Shown piece by piece: positions 51,701-59,302 of a DNA stretch of 64,000 nucleotides. The translations under genes were made by a program, and so were the position numbers. Under the pieces are notes generated by a model, which worked only from the letters and a program-made list of their open reading frames with translations, was not told the DNA's origin and ran no database searches. Source of the DNA: a virus; IMG/VR virus record IMGVR_UViG_3300036768_001133, positions 1 through 64,000 of that record, one strand, 5' to 3'. Position 1 is the first letter of the stretch; the number at the start of each line of letters is the position of its first letter.

Positions 51701-54421
51701 CCCTATGCTATCCAAAGCATAATTCTCTGCAAGTGAAAACTCATCTAAATAACCCTTTACTAATCCTTGTCTAATCTTTCTAATATCTTCTCCTAATTGC
51801 TCATTGCCACTAAAATTAGCAATTAGCTTTTCTACATCTTTATTTTTTCCTCCATAAAACAAACCATCTTTTTTATTTTTCTGCCTTTCTATATGCTCAT
51901 TTACTAACTTCTGCTCAATAGCATCTATTTCTGCTAATGCACTCTTATACACAAAATCATTTGCAGTCATCTTTTTATCCCCCTCTTTTATTACATTTCC
52001 ATACACATCTGTTGTCGTTGAAGCTAATTTCCCCTCTTTCCAAGAACCCTGCAAAGATTGTAATAACTCATCTTTCTTGCCCAAAGCTATATAGCTTGCC
52101 GCCATCTCTGAAAAATCATCAAAAGTAGTTTTACTTAAAGCCCTTTGTGTGTTGTTAAAAAATCTATTCCGTACAGTATTAGGTATTCCTAATGCTCCTG
52201 TACTTAATGTTGAAAGTACAAATGTTGAAGCAAGCTCATCAAAATTTATATCATCATCTAACTCTTTCTTCCCCTCATCTTTAATAAACATATTGTAAAA
52301 CTTGTTACTTAACTTAAAACCCAATTCTTCTGAACTTTCCTGTATCCCCTCTCCAATAGCTTGTGGTGCTTTTTGTAAAGTATTTACAAGTCCTTTTGTG
52401 TATTTACTGATAATATTAGTTTTTAATAATTCTTTTTCTGCTTCTGTCTTTACATTCTGCATACCACTTAAATACTCATCTGCCATTGAACGCATAATAT
52501 TATCATATTTCTTTTTTAATACTTTATTACCTGAAAGTAATTTTTCACTTATATCTCCTCCTATTAACCGCATTGTACCCCTTGTTACCAAGGAATACAT
52601 TGTCCCTAATGTATGAGCATCTTCATCTGAATGTCCATTTGTCATTGCTTCATTATATCCTTGCATATACGACATCTGTCCAAATAATAATCCTGATGAT
52701 ACAGCATAAGGATTTGTACCATATACACCTTTTACTACTGAACCTACACCTTTTGCAAAAGAATTATTTGTTATTCCTCTAATAATAGAATTATTTAATA
52801 CGGGATTAGTTAATAGTTTTAATCCTTTAATACCTAAGTTTATTGCTTTTCCTGCTAACCCTACTACGGGAATAGAAACTAATTGCTGACCTAATATTTC
52901 TGTTACACCACCAAGTAGTTTAGAAAGTGAAAAATCCCCTGAACTATCTTTATAGATAGCGCTAAATCCTGTACTTAAATCACGACTAAAATCTGTACCT
53001 GCCTTTGATAAAAACTCATCATAGTAAGGTCTATCTCTCTTAGGATTGTAAAAACCCAAAGATAACATACTTGCCGTAGTAGTAAATGGATTTTCTCTGA
53101 ATTGTTTAATAACATCAAGAGATGAAGCTATACCTGCTACTGCTCTATCTCCTATGTATTCCCAAAATCCCTTTTCTAAATCAGGTCTTGCACCTTGTAC
53201 TTTCAAAGTCAATGCTCCATCTTCTTTCCTACGCTTTTCTACCTGACCAATAGTAGTAACCATAGGCATACCTTCACCATATCTATTTGTATAAGGATTG
53301 TAAGGATTTAACCCTAACTTAGCTAAAAAAGCCTGACCTTTCTTATACAATGTATCCCCCTCTTCCTTTTCTATTAAACTCTTAATGTTTTCATCTTTGC
53401 TTGCATAAGCCATTAGTACATCTATATTCCTTGCATTTGTAGTTATCTTTTCTTCTTCTTCTTCTTCTTCTTCTGTATATGATGAAAAAATCCAAGTAGG
53501 TACTTTTTCTATATATGATGAAAAAATCCCAGTAGGTACTTTGTTTGTCAATTCAAAGAATAATTCTACCGATTTATCTAATGCTTTATTTTCACTTACT
53601 CCAAATTTTTTATACAAATCTTCATCTTTCCCTAAACTATCTAATGAATAATTGCCATCTAAATTGTTAATATAAGAATAACCTCTATCTAATTGCTTTA
53701 AGGCTTCTTGTATATCTTTCGTAAGTGTAGCATCAGGAACGTTTCTTAACTCAACAGGTAAAGGCGAGTATTCTGCATCTTTTGGTAACATAGAGCCTAA
53801 ATAATCTGCAACATTTTCTCCCTGCAAAGATATTTTCCCTAATTCATTATCTAAATTGATAGTCAATTTTAAGTCTTTAGCTGTTCTTGGGTTATAGTCA
53901 TATACAATAAAACCTTGATTATTATTAAACAAATTAAAAATGTTTCCTACATTTTTTAAGGCTGATAGCTCTTTATCTTCTTCTTCTTCTCCTGTTTTAG
54001 TTTCTATTTTAGCTCCTTTTTGAAGTTTAGGAATATCATTTCCCTGGTTTTCCTCTTTCAGCTCATCATCTTGTCTTAATAATCTTTCTTTTTCTAACTC
54101 TTCTAATAACAATTCTTCCAAAGTAATAGGTCTTACATCATATTCTCCTATATGCTTTAAGAAATTTTTGTATTTACTTAATTTGTTTTGTACTTCCTTT
54201 TCAGACAATCCCCTGTCTAATAATGTATTTTTTACACTATCTTCATCATATTCTACTCTATTCCAATTTAACAAAGGATAAGATTTTGTGCTAATGACAA
54301 AGTCAATAGCATCTTGTTTGTCTAAATTGTCGTAATCAATCTTTTCTAAAAACTTATTAAAATCAAAATGTAAGTCTTTATCACGTATAAAAAGCACTTG
54401 GGGGTCTATATCTCTAAACAT
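45773..54421 (-). CDS. Giant cargo protein with SF1 helicase domain and SSB-like tip
   Basis: 2,882 residues. N-terminal and central regions include hydrophobic, Gly-rich helices near residues 480-640, as in ejected phage proteins. The helicase core has Walker A AGVGKTT (Lys1883), Walker B IYIVDEY (Asp1950, Glu1951), a motif III-like VLVGDRHQF and motif VI VALSRGKH near 2155. These are superfamily 1 features of the RecD/Pif1 kind. Repeats of AETKE (near 1110) and KKARN (near 2265) are low-complexity linkers. The C-terminus is a Thr/Glu linker ending EKEDLPF, like SSB tails. It is upstream of the virion polymerase in the same operon (12-nt gap) and is probably packaged with it. Confidence 0.8.
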   Translation of the reverse strand: MFRDIDPQVLFIRDKDLHFDFNKFLEKIDYDNLDKQDAIDFVISTKSYPLLNWNRVEYDEDSVKNTLLDRGLSEKEVQNKLSKYKNFLKHIGEYDVRPITLEELLLEELEKERLLRQDDELKEENQGNDIPKLQKGAKIETKTGEEEEDKELSALKNVGNIFNLFNNNQGFIVYDYNPRTAKDLKLTINLDNELGKISLQGENVADYLGSMLPKDAEYSPLPVELRNVPDATLTKDIQEALKQLDRGYSYINNLDGNYSLDSLGKDEDLYKKFGVSENKALDKSVELFFELTNKVPTGIFSSYIEKVPTWIFSSYTEEEEEEEEKITTNARNIDVLMAYASKDENIKSLIEKEEGDTLYKKGQAFLAKLGLNPYNPYTNRYGEGMPMVTTIGQVEKRRKEDGALTLKVQGARPDLEKGFWEYIGDRAVAGIASSLDVIKQFRENPFTTTASMLSLGFYNPKRDRPYYDEFLSKAGTDFSRDLSTGFSAIYKDSSGDFSLSKLLGGVTEILGQQLVSIPVVGLAGKAINLGIKGLKLLTNPVLNNSIIRGITNNSFAKGVGSVVKGVYGTNPYAVSSGLLFGQMSYMQGYNEAMTNGHSDEDAHTLGTMYSLVTRGTMRLIGGDISEKLLSGNKVLKKKYDNIMRSMADEYLSGMQNVKTEAEKELLKTNIISKYTKGLVNTLQKAPQAIGEGIQESSEELGFKLSNKFYNMFIKDEGKKELDDDINFDELASTFVLSTLSTGALGIPNTVRNRFFNNTQRALSKTTFDDFSEMAASYIALGKKDELLQSLQGSWKEGKLASTTTDVYGNVIKEGDKKMTANDFVYKSALAEIDAIEQKLVNEHIERQKNKKDGLFYGGKNKDVEKLIANFSGNEQLGEDIRKIRQGLVKGYLDEFSLAENYALDSIGSGKTLARPIVKDKEGNLWVKEIDRKDAGKAIDIDIDSDNRDYEKSGFVKYDASKHVFANEVIFSKGDLNDDMYNRVLYSNIERAKNNGKINDLNISDSGKSSFIEAIKKHKTEELLEKKEFLAKEAESIKNDFVEGRISREEFENGLQNLKDIVLKLDLSNVDSNVEGLVKNKLLRELERKKKEAETKVAETKEAETKEAETTAVAETAEEKEKREEEKKLLLEKEANNLIGEYKNVLNDKFENIDREVESDINSISFGKREVERDKFANRIADILEDYGFSYPKTDKTRESVLFVNGTLEGDYFIVKSKKSTYRYDVRDLGEEGNEINNHMFHYTGRDIKYNSLSNGGKLLAKLQMRRNLNKFVLEEEMKDMKAKSAIIDMLMDLARHKDSSYIFKLLSERFSLDIDSDINIANIVNILVDTIQYAKENKSNISNFLSEYGRFISDEYNSIEQEYNDIVNKTQVQDIAISIKDILDKRKDGLIDVRLKSVLDTSIQNLNNIVLENNRVLENVNKEKNRIFEGNVKENLTENLKLLFETAKDNIDNDVIKQNIDVAISFLSNPELKIGDVTIEQDDLIIIDFPGGGFDISYRNLGDNNTISVFYQILQGEEIIDGQISNVDISKTTWYKLLQNYDEQKEKIRNEIQKVQSLSDELKNIDIQPNYFGKEDYILKLLTKNLLGNEYLEKYKNKPFRQFYTEIYKNLQNGQKLDVEEASKIIKEIDTIIQFSEFIDISQSILSQKDLATTIEKKYINILEDRADFFNKYPQEVKDVRAVISNSEDEYELIKELKVVKYLIQSTTDVRLLKIRNNYVMAVKNIAEKMMSLDILPDGYNISNLNSPTDTLLEIQNNVIQKYSTEDSINTINQNQSIVLTPFLVLPIDTFYNYLMGSIKDTNIVPTLEQIMVLYEKFAHILLQNRLKITETKDSSGNSIYSVVEIEEAEKILYEKLLEENNKAKQIPGTYLNTIHAVAGVGKTTMLEMFNKLLQNANFNVVYINHSNNNKVLAGAETISPYKGANSLQYNEPNYQGLDTNKENTIYIVDEYTLASENWLNKPNFVLVGDRHQFYREQEIANSTSIFNIKSDLIEGNFSVNVPLRFENEVIANFLERVLAVLKLDNININNFFDGLNLKSHLNVNSDIVHQGIVFLNNQEFNASKEQYGQIVYHHKTSGNDQQAFTYYSFDEILNAVYPNQGQERQSVIIDIKALMQAINVINNLQSGVNKVYTKKIQDVDVDFTAEQIKSALYVALSRGKHSIIVVNSDFTGQEDYVKSVDSIIDNLKKNVKEVDKEGIVIFPSLEKNKMQEELSLEFGKLQSSNISIEKKERNGEIKVVTAVDKKARNKKARNKKAKTAVDKKAKTAKSTTQGGKTEEELNENEIRDIEKNLIKEIYNFIFSKVKAGTITRDKDNINYVTIDGKLRQIYVGDIALGDFDIHYRVYEDLKQLEEGEEKKADDDENNLLTAISDAFDRYFYGSTYEGVFEYVNEASTGLTFKLDNDAYNSFISSLEEGNNVSITLEPIKEGNTFKVFGTGRNEFYAINIKYEGKLIGLVRLSKNRNENNSIFDKFIDNGKIIDIQYEVSPDDRFFGRYVASTGNITTLKDYVQSSASYPYLSVNGYLYVPQFIDIKTKLNYNREIKNKKYEKASNILKEAVKNRKAVLVQMKAKNIDQLSDENKGKVISAFKYIKQIPIIDKQLNEYERQLLAKFFGAGRIGLSGNEVIKIITSDGLKNRLSMENTLENIFIKDILEKNKDSGFNKFLVDLLKETEEEEEEVDKRAKKIMSKTARSLARRYVNILKKMKQDDTVSYENVYGAISIINKENHILGNDLLSVLKSVSENTIFNIYANHLKYINLYISENNKRKIEDVKSNELIYEVIAGFSFDNVKAMNNTENQIIEGVSIFDTFETDKPTDIKINISIKESNLDNVCKTSKAGEKENVTATKTGTRTETAIETGKETETETETGTIEKEDLPF

Positions 54422-54442
54422 ATCGTTGTATTTGTCTAATTT

Positions 54443-56752
54443 TTATTTTAACCCACTTTGTATTTTACTATTATAGGGTGTATGAAATTTTATTTGATCA
54501 CCATCTAAATTATTGTGCATGGTTGTATTTTCAAAATCTGTTCCTTTACCTTGGGCTTTATTACGTAACTTATCTACAAAACGTTCGTTATCGTTAATGC
54601 TTGATGTTTCCTTTTTAGCCTTTACGTTAGTAATGTTGTATTGAGTTGTGCTATTAGCTACTGCCTCAAAAAGTTTTGCATCTTTTAAATTTATACTTTT
54701 TGTTTCTCCGTTTCTGTACGTAACATTTACAATGTAATTATTTCCATTAGCATCAGGTATAGCAGTAATAGTAGGAATAGATACCACTCCACTTTTAGTA
54801 GATATTGATGTTAAATTAGCACTTTGTACATCTGATATTGATACAACTTGTCCTTGTGGAAAACTATTTGGGTCTATTTTTACTCTTTCACCATTTTCTA
54901 ATATAGCATATACCGTTCCTACGTTTTTACCAGGGACAAATCCTGAATAAGTTTTATCTCCTTCTTTTTTCTTATACAATCCATCTCTTATTCTATCTAC
55001 AAGTATTCCACTTAACCCTTCCTCTTTTCTATACACAGATACACTACCTTCTCCTTGTTTTGCATTGTCATCTATATCTGCTGAAGTTATACCAAAAAAT
55101 GAAGTAGCTTCTTGCACAGACATAGCTTTCTTGTCTTCTTCTTCATATCTTGTACCTGCTCCTGTCAAAATATTATAGGCTACTGAATTAAACAAGGAAT
55201 CTTCTTGTCTTGAACCACCACCACCACCTACACGTTCTAAATTAAGTGTTTCTATGTATTTATATTGTAGCTTGTCTATAAGCTCTGTCTTTTGAGCTCT
55301 AAATACGTCCATAGTATTTGTAAAGATATTTGTTCCTACAAATACGTCCATAGCTTCTAAACTACTGCCAATGTTTTGTACTACTGCATTAAATAATTCA
55401 GGTTTCTTTAAGCTATACAAAGCTCTTAAAAAAGGTGATGAAGCAATATGATTGATAGCATAATTAGGGTCTTTCCTTAAAGCTCTAATTGCATATTGCA
55501 AACGCAAAGGGTCTTCTTGGGCTAATAAATTAGCTAATCCTTCTGCATATTGTTTAGGTACATTTTTAGAAATTAAATCAATAGCATTTTTAATATTATT
55601 AAACTTAAATACATCACTTTTGTCTTTATTTTTTACTATTCCCTCATAATAAGCCTTTTGTTGTAATAATCCTTCATCATTAGGGTTATTTGCTAATTTA
55701 TTTTTAATAACTTCAAGTTGTTTTTGTGCTTGTGTTATATCTTCTTCCTTTTTTAATTTCATTCCTTCTGCAAGCTTAATATATTCATTCATATCGCTGG
55801 CTACTAAACGCTTTGCCTTTTGTAAGTTAGTCTTAAAAGAATTTACTACACTTTCATTAGACATAGAAAGCAAATCTCTTTCCATATCTTCTAAACTATT
55901 AGCATTTTGAAAAGCAGTTAATATTTTTGCTTTTACTTCTGTCATCTGCCTCAAATTATTCTCTAAATGAAAATCATAGCCTTGTCTTGTATGTATAATA
56001 GGCGTTGCTTCAAAAAAGGTAGCTCCTATTATATAACCTCCTTCTTCACGTCCTCTTGCTTTTGTATCGCTTTTTGTATTAGTTACTTTATCTAAATAAT
56101 CGTAAAAAGACTTTTGGTCTGCTACGGTAAATGAAGTATTATTAGCCAAAGATACTCCATTTACATTGTCAGCTCTGGATATAGAACCATACAAAGGGTC
56201 TCTGTAAAATTCTGTTTGTGTATAGTACTTTACTACTTGTCCATTTGTAATAGGCATAGGAATACCTGTAGGGTCTAAGGCATAGCTATCTGATGTTTTG
56301 ATAAGCTCTGTACCTGTTTTTTCAAAGTTTCTTTTATTGTCTATTGCTCTTTGTAATACTGCATTATGAACAAACTCGTTTATTTTATGATTAAGATTGA
56401 TAAAGTTTTGGTCAAAGTTTGCATAAGGATTAAATACTGCTATTTGTGTAGCTTCTCTTACTAAATTGTCAAATTGACTTAAAATAGCTTCTTTTTCAGC
56501 AGGCAGTAAGTCTTTATCTAACTTTTCTCTTAATTTACCAAAATCTAAATTAGGTTTAGGAATAGTAGGTTCTTTTAATAATTCTAATTCACTTTCTAAA
56601 TCATAAGGCATATAAGGCAAAGGAACATAGTCTATTGCGTAATAGTTCATAGGGTTCCTTGGGTCATCTATGGTAGTACCATAAGGAAAATATAAACCCC
56701 CTAAATCAAATTTTGGTATAGGTTTATTATTTACATATTTTTTGTAAGACAT
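54443..56752 (-). CDS. Large cargo/internal virion protein
   Basis: 769 residues, hydrophilic, helical with long Lys/Glu/Asn stretches; no signal or membrane helix. It starts YKKYVNNKPIPKFDLGGLYF, a Pro-rich opening shared by neighbouring genes in crAss-like phages. A Gly-Gly-Gly-Gly string (GGGGSRQED, about residue 507) and a beta-rich segment with GILVDRIRDG follow. It lies between the helicase protein and the 815-residue protein, and its position matches the ejected proteins near the virion polymerase. No enzymatic motif seen. Confidence 0.6.
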   Translation of the reverse strand: MSYKKYVNNKPIPKFDLGGLYFPYGTTIDDPRNPMNYYAIDYVPLPYMPYDLESELELLKEPTIPKPNLDFGKLREKLDKDLLPAEKEAILSQFDNLVREATQIAVFNPYANFDQNFINLNHKINEFVHNAVLQRAIDNKRNFEKTGTELIKTSDSYALDPTGIPMPITNGQVVKYYTQTEFYRDPLYGSISRADNVNGVSLANNTSFTVADQKSFYDYLDKVTNTKSDTKARGREEGGYIIGATFFEATPIIHTRQGYDFHLENNLRQMTEVKAKILTAFQNANSLEDMERDLLSMSNESVVNSFKTNLQKAKRLVASDMNEYIKLAEGMKLKKEEDITQAQKQLEVIKNKLANNPNDEGLLQQKAYYEGIVKNKDKSDVFKFNNIKNAIDLISKNVPKQYAEGLANLLAQEDPLRLQYAIRALRKDPNYAINHIASSPFLRALYSLKKPELFNAVVQNIGSSLEAMDVFVGTNIFTNTMDVFRAQKTELIDKLQYKYIETLNLERVGGGGGSRQEDSLFNSVAYNILTGAGTRYEEEDKKAMSVQEATSFFGITSADIDDNAKQGEGSVSVYRKEEGLSGILVDRIRDGLYKKKEGDKTYSGFVPGKNVGTVYAILENGERVKIDPNSFPQGQVVSISDVQSANLTSISTKSGVVSIPTITAIPDANGNNYIVNVTYRNGETKSINLKDAKLFEAVANSTTQYNITNVKAKKETSSINDNERFVDKLRNKAQGKGTDFENTTMHNNLDGDQIKFHTPYNSKIQSGLK

Positions 56753-56757
56753 ACTAT

Positions 56758-59205
56758 TTACATTTTTAAGAATGTGCTTCTTGCTACATCTGTAGCACGT
56801 CTAATGCTATCATAAATGTTTTGCCTGAACTGATTGTCCTGGGATATCGTTAAAACATCTGCCTTTTGCAAATTTGCGATAAGCCTATCTAAATAACTAT
56901 TATTGATAACAACATTATTTCCTTTACTTTTCTTACTGCTTTGCTCTTTATCTTGTAAAAGTTTCATCAATTGCATTACCTCTCTATACTCATTGTCTAT
57001 ATCCATTTTCCCTGAACCCTGATATACTTTATTATTATTATATCCAAATAGGTAAGGATATAGCATTTGCAAATTAGGGTTTGTATTACTATTAGAAAAT
57101 ATATTGTTATTAGAGGTAGTATTTTGATTAGATATAATAGAAGGTGTTTGTATTCTACTATTTCCTGAAAATAAATTAACCCCTATATTATAGTTGTCTG
57201 TTGCTATGCTATTATACCTTTGTTGATTGTTATTACTATATTGTGTGTTTTGATTATTAGATAATACACTATTATTTGTAGTTGTATTATTTGTATTATT
57301 TTGTTCATTTATAGTACCACTTTCCAAAGTAAGTGTATTATCATTGCTTTCTTCAATACTATATGGTAAATAACCTTTGTTACGTCTAAATGCTCCTAAA
57401 AATCCTTTACCTCCATAATTCATTACATCATTAACAAGATTAGCATATTCTTTACCTACTCCCGTATCAAAATCTTTTTCCCATTCTGCAAGCATCTTTT
57501 GTTGCTCTTCTGCACTTGTCTTTACATAATTTCCATTATTATCTTTCTTGTAAAAAAATTCAGGGTGAGAGGCTTTCATTTGCTCTAAATAGTCTTTCTT
57601 TGCTCCACGATAAACCCGCATAGAATCATATACCTGCTTACTATGCAAACGTCTATTCTGTAAATTTTCACTTAATATATTATTTAATTTTTGCAAATTT
57701 TGTTGTTGCATCATAGATGCTTTTAATGCCGCATTTTTCAAATTCTCTTTTGCTTCATCATACATCTCTTTATTTTGTTGTCTTTTATACAATTGATTTT
57801 GTATATCTATATCCTTTAATTGCTGAAACTCTCTGTTATAGTAATCATTCTTAAACCTATTTTCTTCTTCTGTCATTAACTTTTGCTTTGCTTCTACTCC
57901 ATTACCAATCATATTTTGTGCTGAAGACAATAAACTCTGCAAGTTTCCTGTTGCTCCTTTAACTACTCTTAATCCCTTGTCTATATTTTCATCTATCGTT
58001 CTCTTTTCATTTTCTAATGTACTTTTCTCTGCTGGTTTTACATTTACTTGCAAAGGGTCATCAGGTCTTCTTAACTTCTGTAATTTTCTAAAAGCATCAT
58101 TGCCTAATAACCTTGCCCTCACTAAATCTACACCACTTAATAACCCTTGCAAAGCATTGTATTGCTTTTGCAATTGATAAGGTGTATAAGGCAATTTTTG
58201 CTTTGTTAATGTAGGCTCAACAGGTTTTTCTTCAATAGGTGTTTCTACCTTTGTTTCTTTAATAGGCTCTTTAATAGGTTCTTTAATAGGTTCAGGTTCA
58301 GGTTTAGGTTCAGGTTTAGGTTCAGGTTCGGGTTCAGGTTTAACTTCTATTGGTTCAATAGGCTCATACGAGGCAAACTTCATTCTCCTATCATTCTCAC
58401 TTAACGCTGTAAGTCTCCCATCTTTACTATGTGTATTTCGCCCACCCATATCTAAAAACTCATACTTATCCTTATTACTATTTATCAAAGCATTATATAA
58501 ATCATACCCTTTTGAATGGTCTCCTTTCCCTAACTTATCAAATAACTTATACCTATCTTCATCATCAAGCATACCTCCTACCGATACCTCTATCAATTGA
58601 TTGTCCATATCAGGAAAGCTACGCTTCATAGCTTTTGCATAAGACATAGCAACAGGATTGTCCTTAAAAACAAAATCATAATCTCCAAAATCAATAGATT
58701 TACTAAAATCTATTTTTGTTGGGTCTATACCTTTTGCTCTATAATACAATCTATCCGTAGGTTCTTGTATTAAAGGTGTTTCTACTAAATCTCTATATTT
58801 ACTTCTTGTTGTTTCAAACAATGTTTGTGCTTGTGGCTCTTTTAACTTTTTAGATTGTTGTGCCTTGCTTATCTCCGCTAATAAATCCGCATTAGGTTGC
58901 ATTTTCTTATCTAAATTCTGATTTAATAAGTTTAATAATCCTCCTGCTCCTTGTGTCAATCCCGTAAGAATTGCATTTGTTGTAGGGTCTTCTATCTTAT
59001 CTACAAAAGGTTTTGCAATACTTCCTAATCCAGATCCAGGGGTTACAGAACCTTGTTGCTGATTGTTACCTAATAAAACCCCTAATAAGTTTGTTATACC
59101 TGACATATTTCCACCACCCATACTACTTAACAATCCTGTAATAGACCCTCCACTTAAGTACGTAGGTTTTCTTAAATAAGTAGAAAATTTTGATTTCTTT
59201 TTCAT
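56758..59205 (-). CDS. Large Pro-Glu-rich cargo protein
   Basis: 815 residues. A basic start (KKKSKFSTYLRKPTYLSGG) is followed by a Gly-rich segment. A domain at about 188-250 (KLGKGDHSKGYDLYNALIN) is shared with the 474-residue protein two genes upstream. A PEPKPEPKPE string with IKEP repeats lies at about 290-325. Helical Gln/Lys-rich regions and an Asn-rich, disordered tail follow. No enzymatic motif. It probably belongs to the contents ejected with DNA. The tRNA gene lies immediately upstream. Confidence 0.6.
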   Translation of the reverse strand: MKKKSKFSTYLRKPTYLSGGSITGLLSSMGGGNMSGITNLLGVLLGNNQQQGSVTPGSGLGSIAKPFVDKIEDPTTNAILTGLTQGAGGLLNLLNQNLDKKMQPNADLLAEISKAQQSKKLKEPQAQTLFETTRSKYRDLVETPLIQEPTDRLYYRAKGIDPTKIDFSKSIDFGDYDFVFKDNPVAMSYAKAMKRSFPDMDNQLIEVSVGGMLDDEDRYKLFDKLGKGDHSKGYDLYNALINSNKDKYEFLDMGGRNTHSKDGRLTALSENDRRMKFASYEPIEPIEVKPEPEPEPKPEPKPEPEPIKEPIKEPIKETKVETPIEEKPVEPTLTKQKLPYTPYQLQKQYNALQGLLSGVDLVRARLLGNDAFRKLQKLRRPDDPLQVNVKPAEKSTLENEKRTIDENIDKGLRVVKGATGNLQSLLSSAQNMIGNGVEAKQKLMTEEENRFKNDYYNREFQQLKDIDIQNQLYKRQQNKEMYDEAKENLKNAALKASMMQQQNLQKLNNILSENLQNRRLHSKQVYDSMRVYRGAKKDYLEQMKASHPEFFYKKDNNGNYVKTSAEEQQKMLAEWEKDFDTGVGKEYANLVNDVMNYGGKGFLGAFRRNKGYLPYSIEESNDNTLTLESGTINEQNNTNNTTTNNSVLSNNQNTQYSNNNQQRYNSIATDNYNIGVNLFSGNSRIQTPSIISNQNTTSNNNIFSNSNTNPNLQMLYPYLFGYNNNKVYQGSGKMDIDNEYREVMQLMKLLQDKEQSSKKSKGNNVVINNSYLDRLIANLQKADVLTISQDNQFRQNIYDSIRRATDVARSTFLKM

Positions 59206-59221
59206 AATATTTCTTGTTTAG

Positions 59222-59295
59222 TTCCCCCAGCAGGACTTGAACCTACAACCTTCTGATTATGAGTCAGATGCTCTAACCAATTGAGCTATGGGGGA
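59222..59295 (-). tRNA. tRNA with CAT anticodon (Met, or Ile2 if modified)
   Basis: 74 nt folding into a full cloverleaf. Acceptor TCCCCCA/TGGGGGA, D stem GCTC/GAGC, anticodon stem TCTGA/TCAGA with loop CTCATAA (anticodon CAT), T stem GTAGG/CCTGC. CCA is not encoded. It lies between two large virion genes on the same strand, so it must be cut from a long late transcript. Elongator Met is the simplest reading. Confidence 0.93.
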
Positions 59296-59302
59296 TTAGC
59301 TT

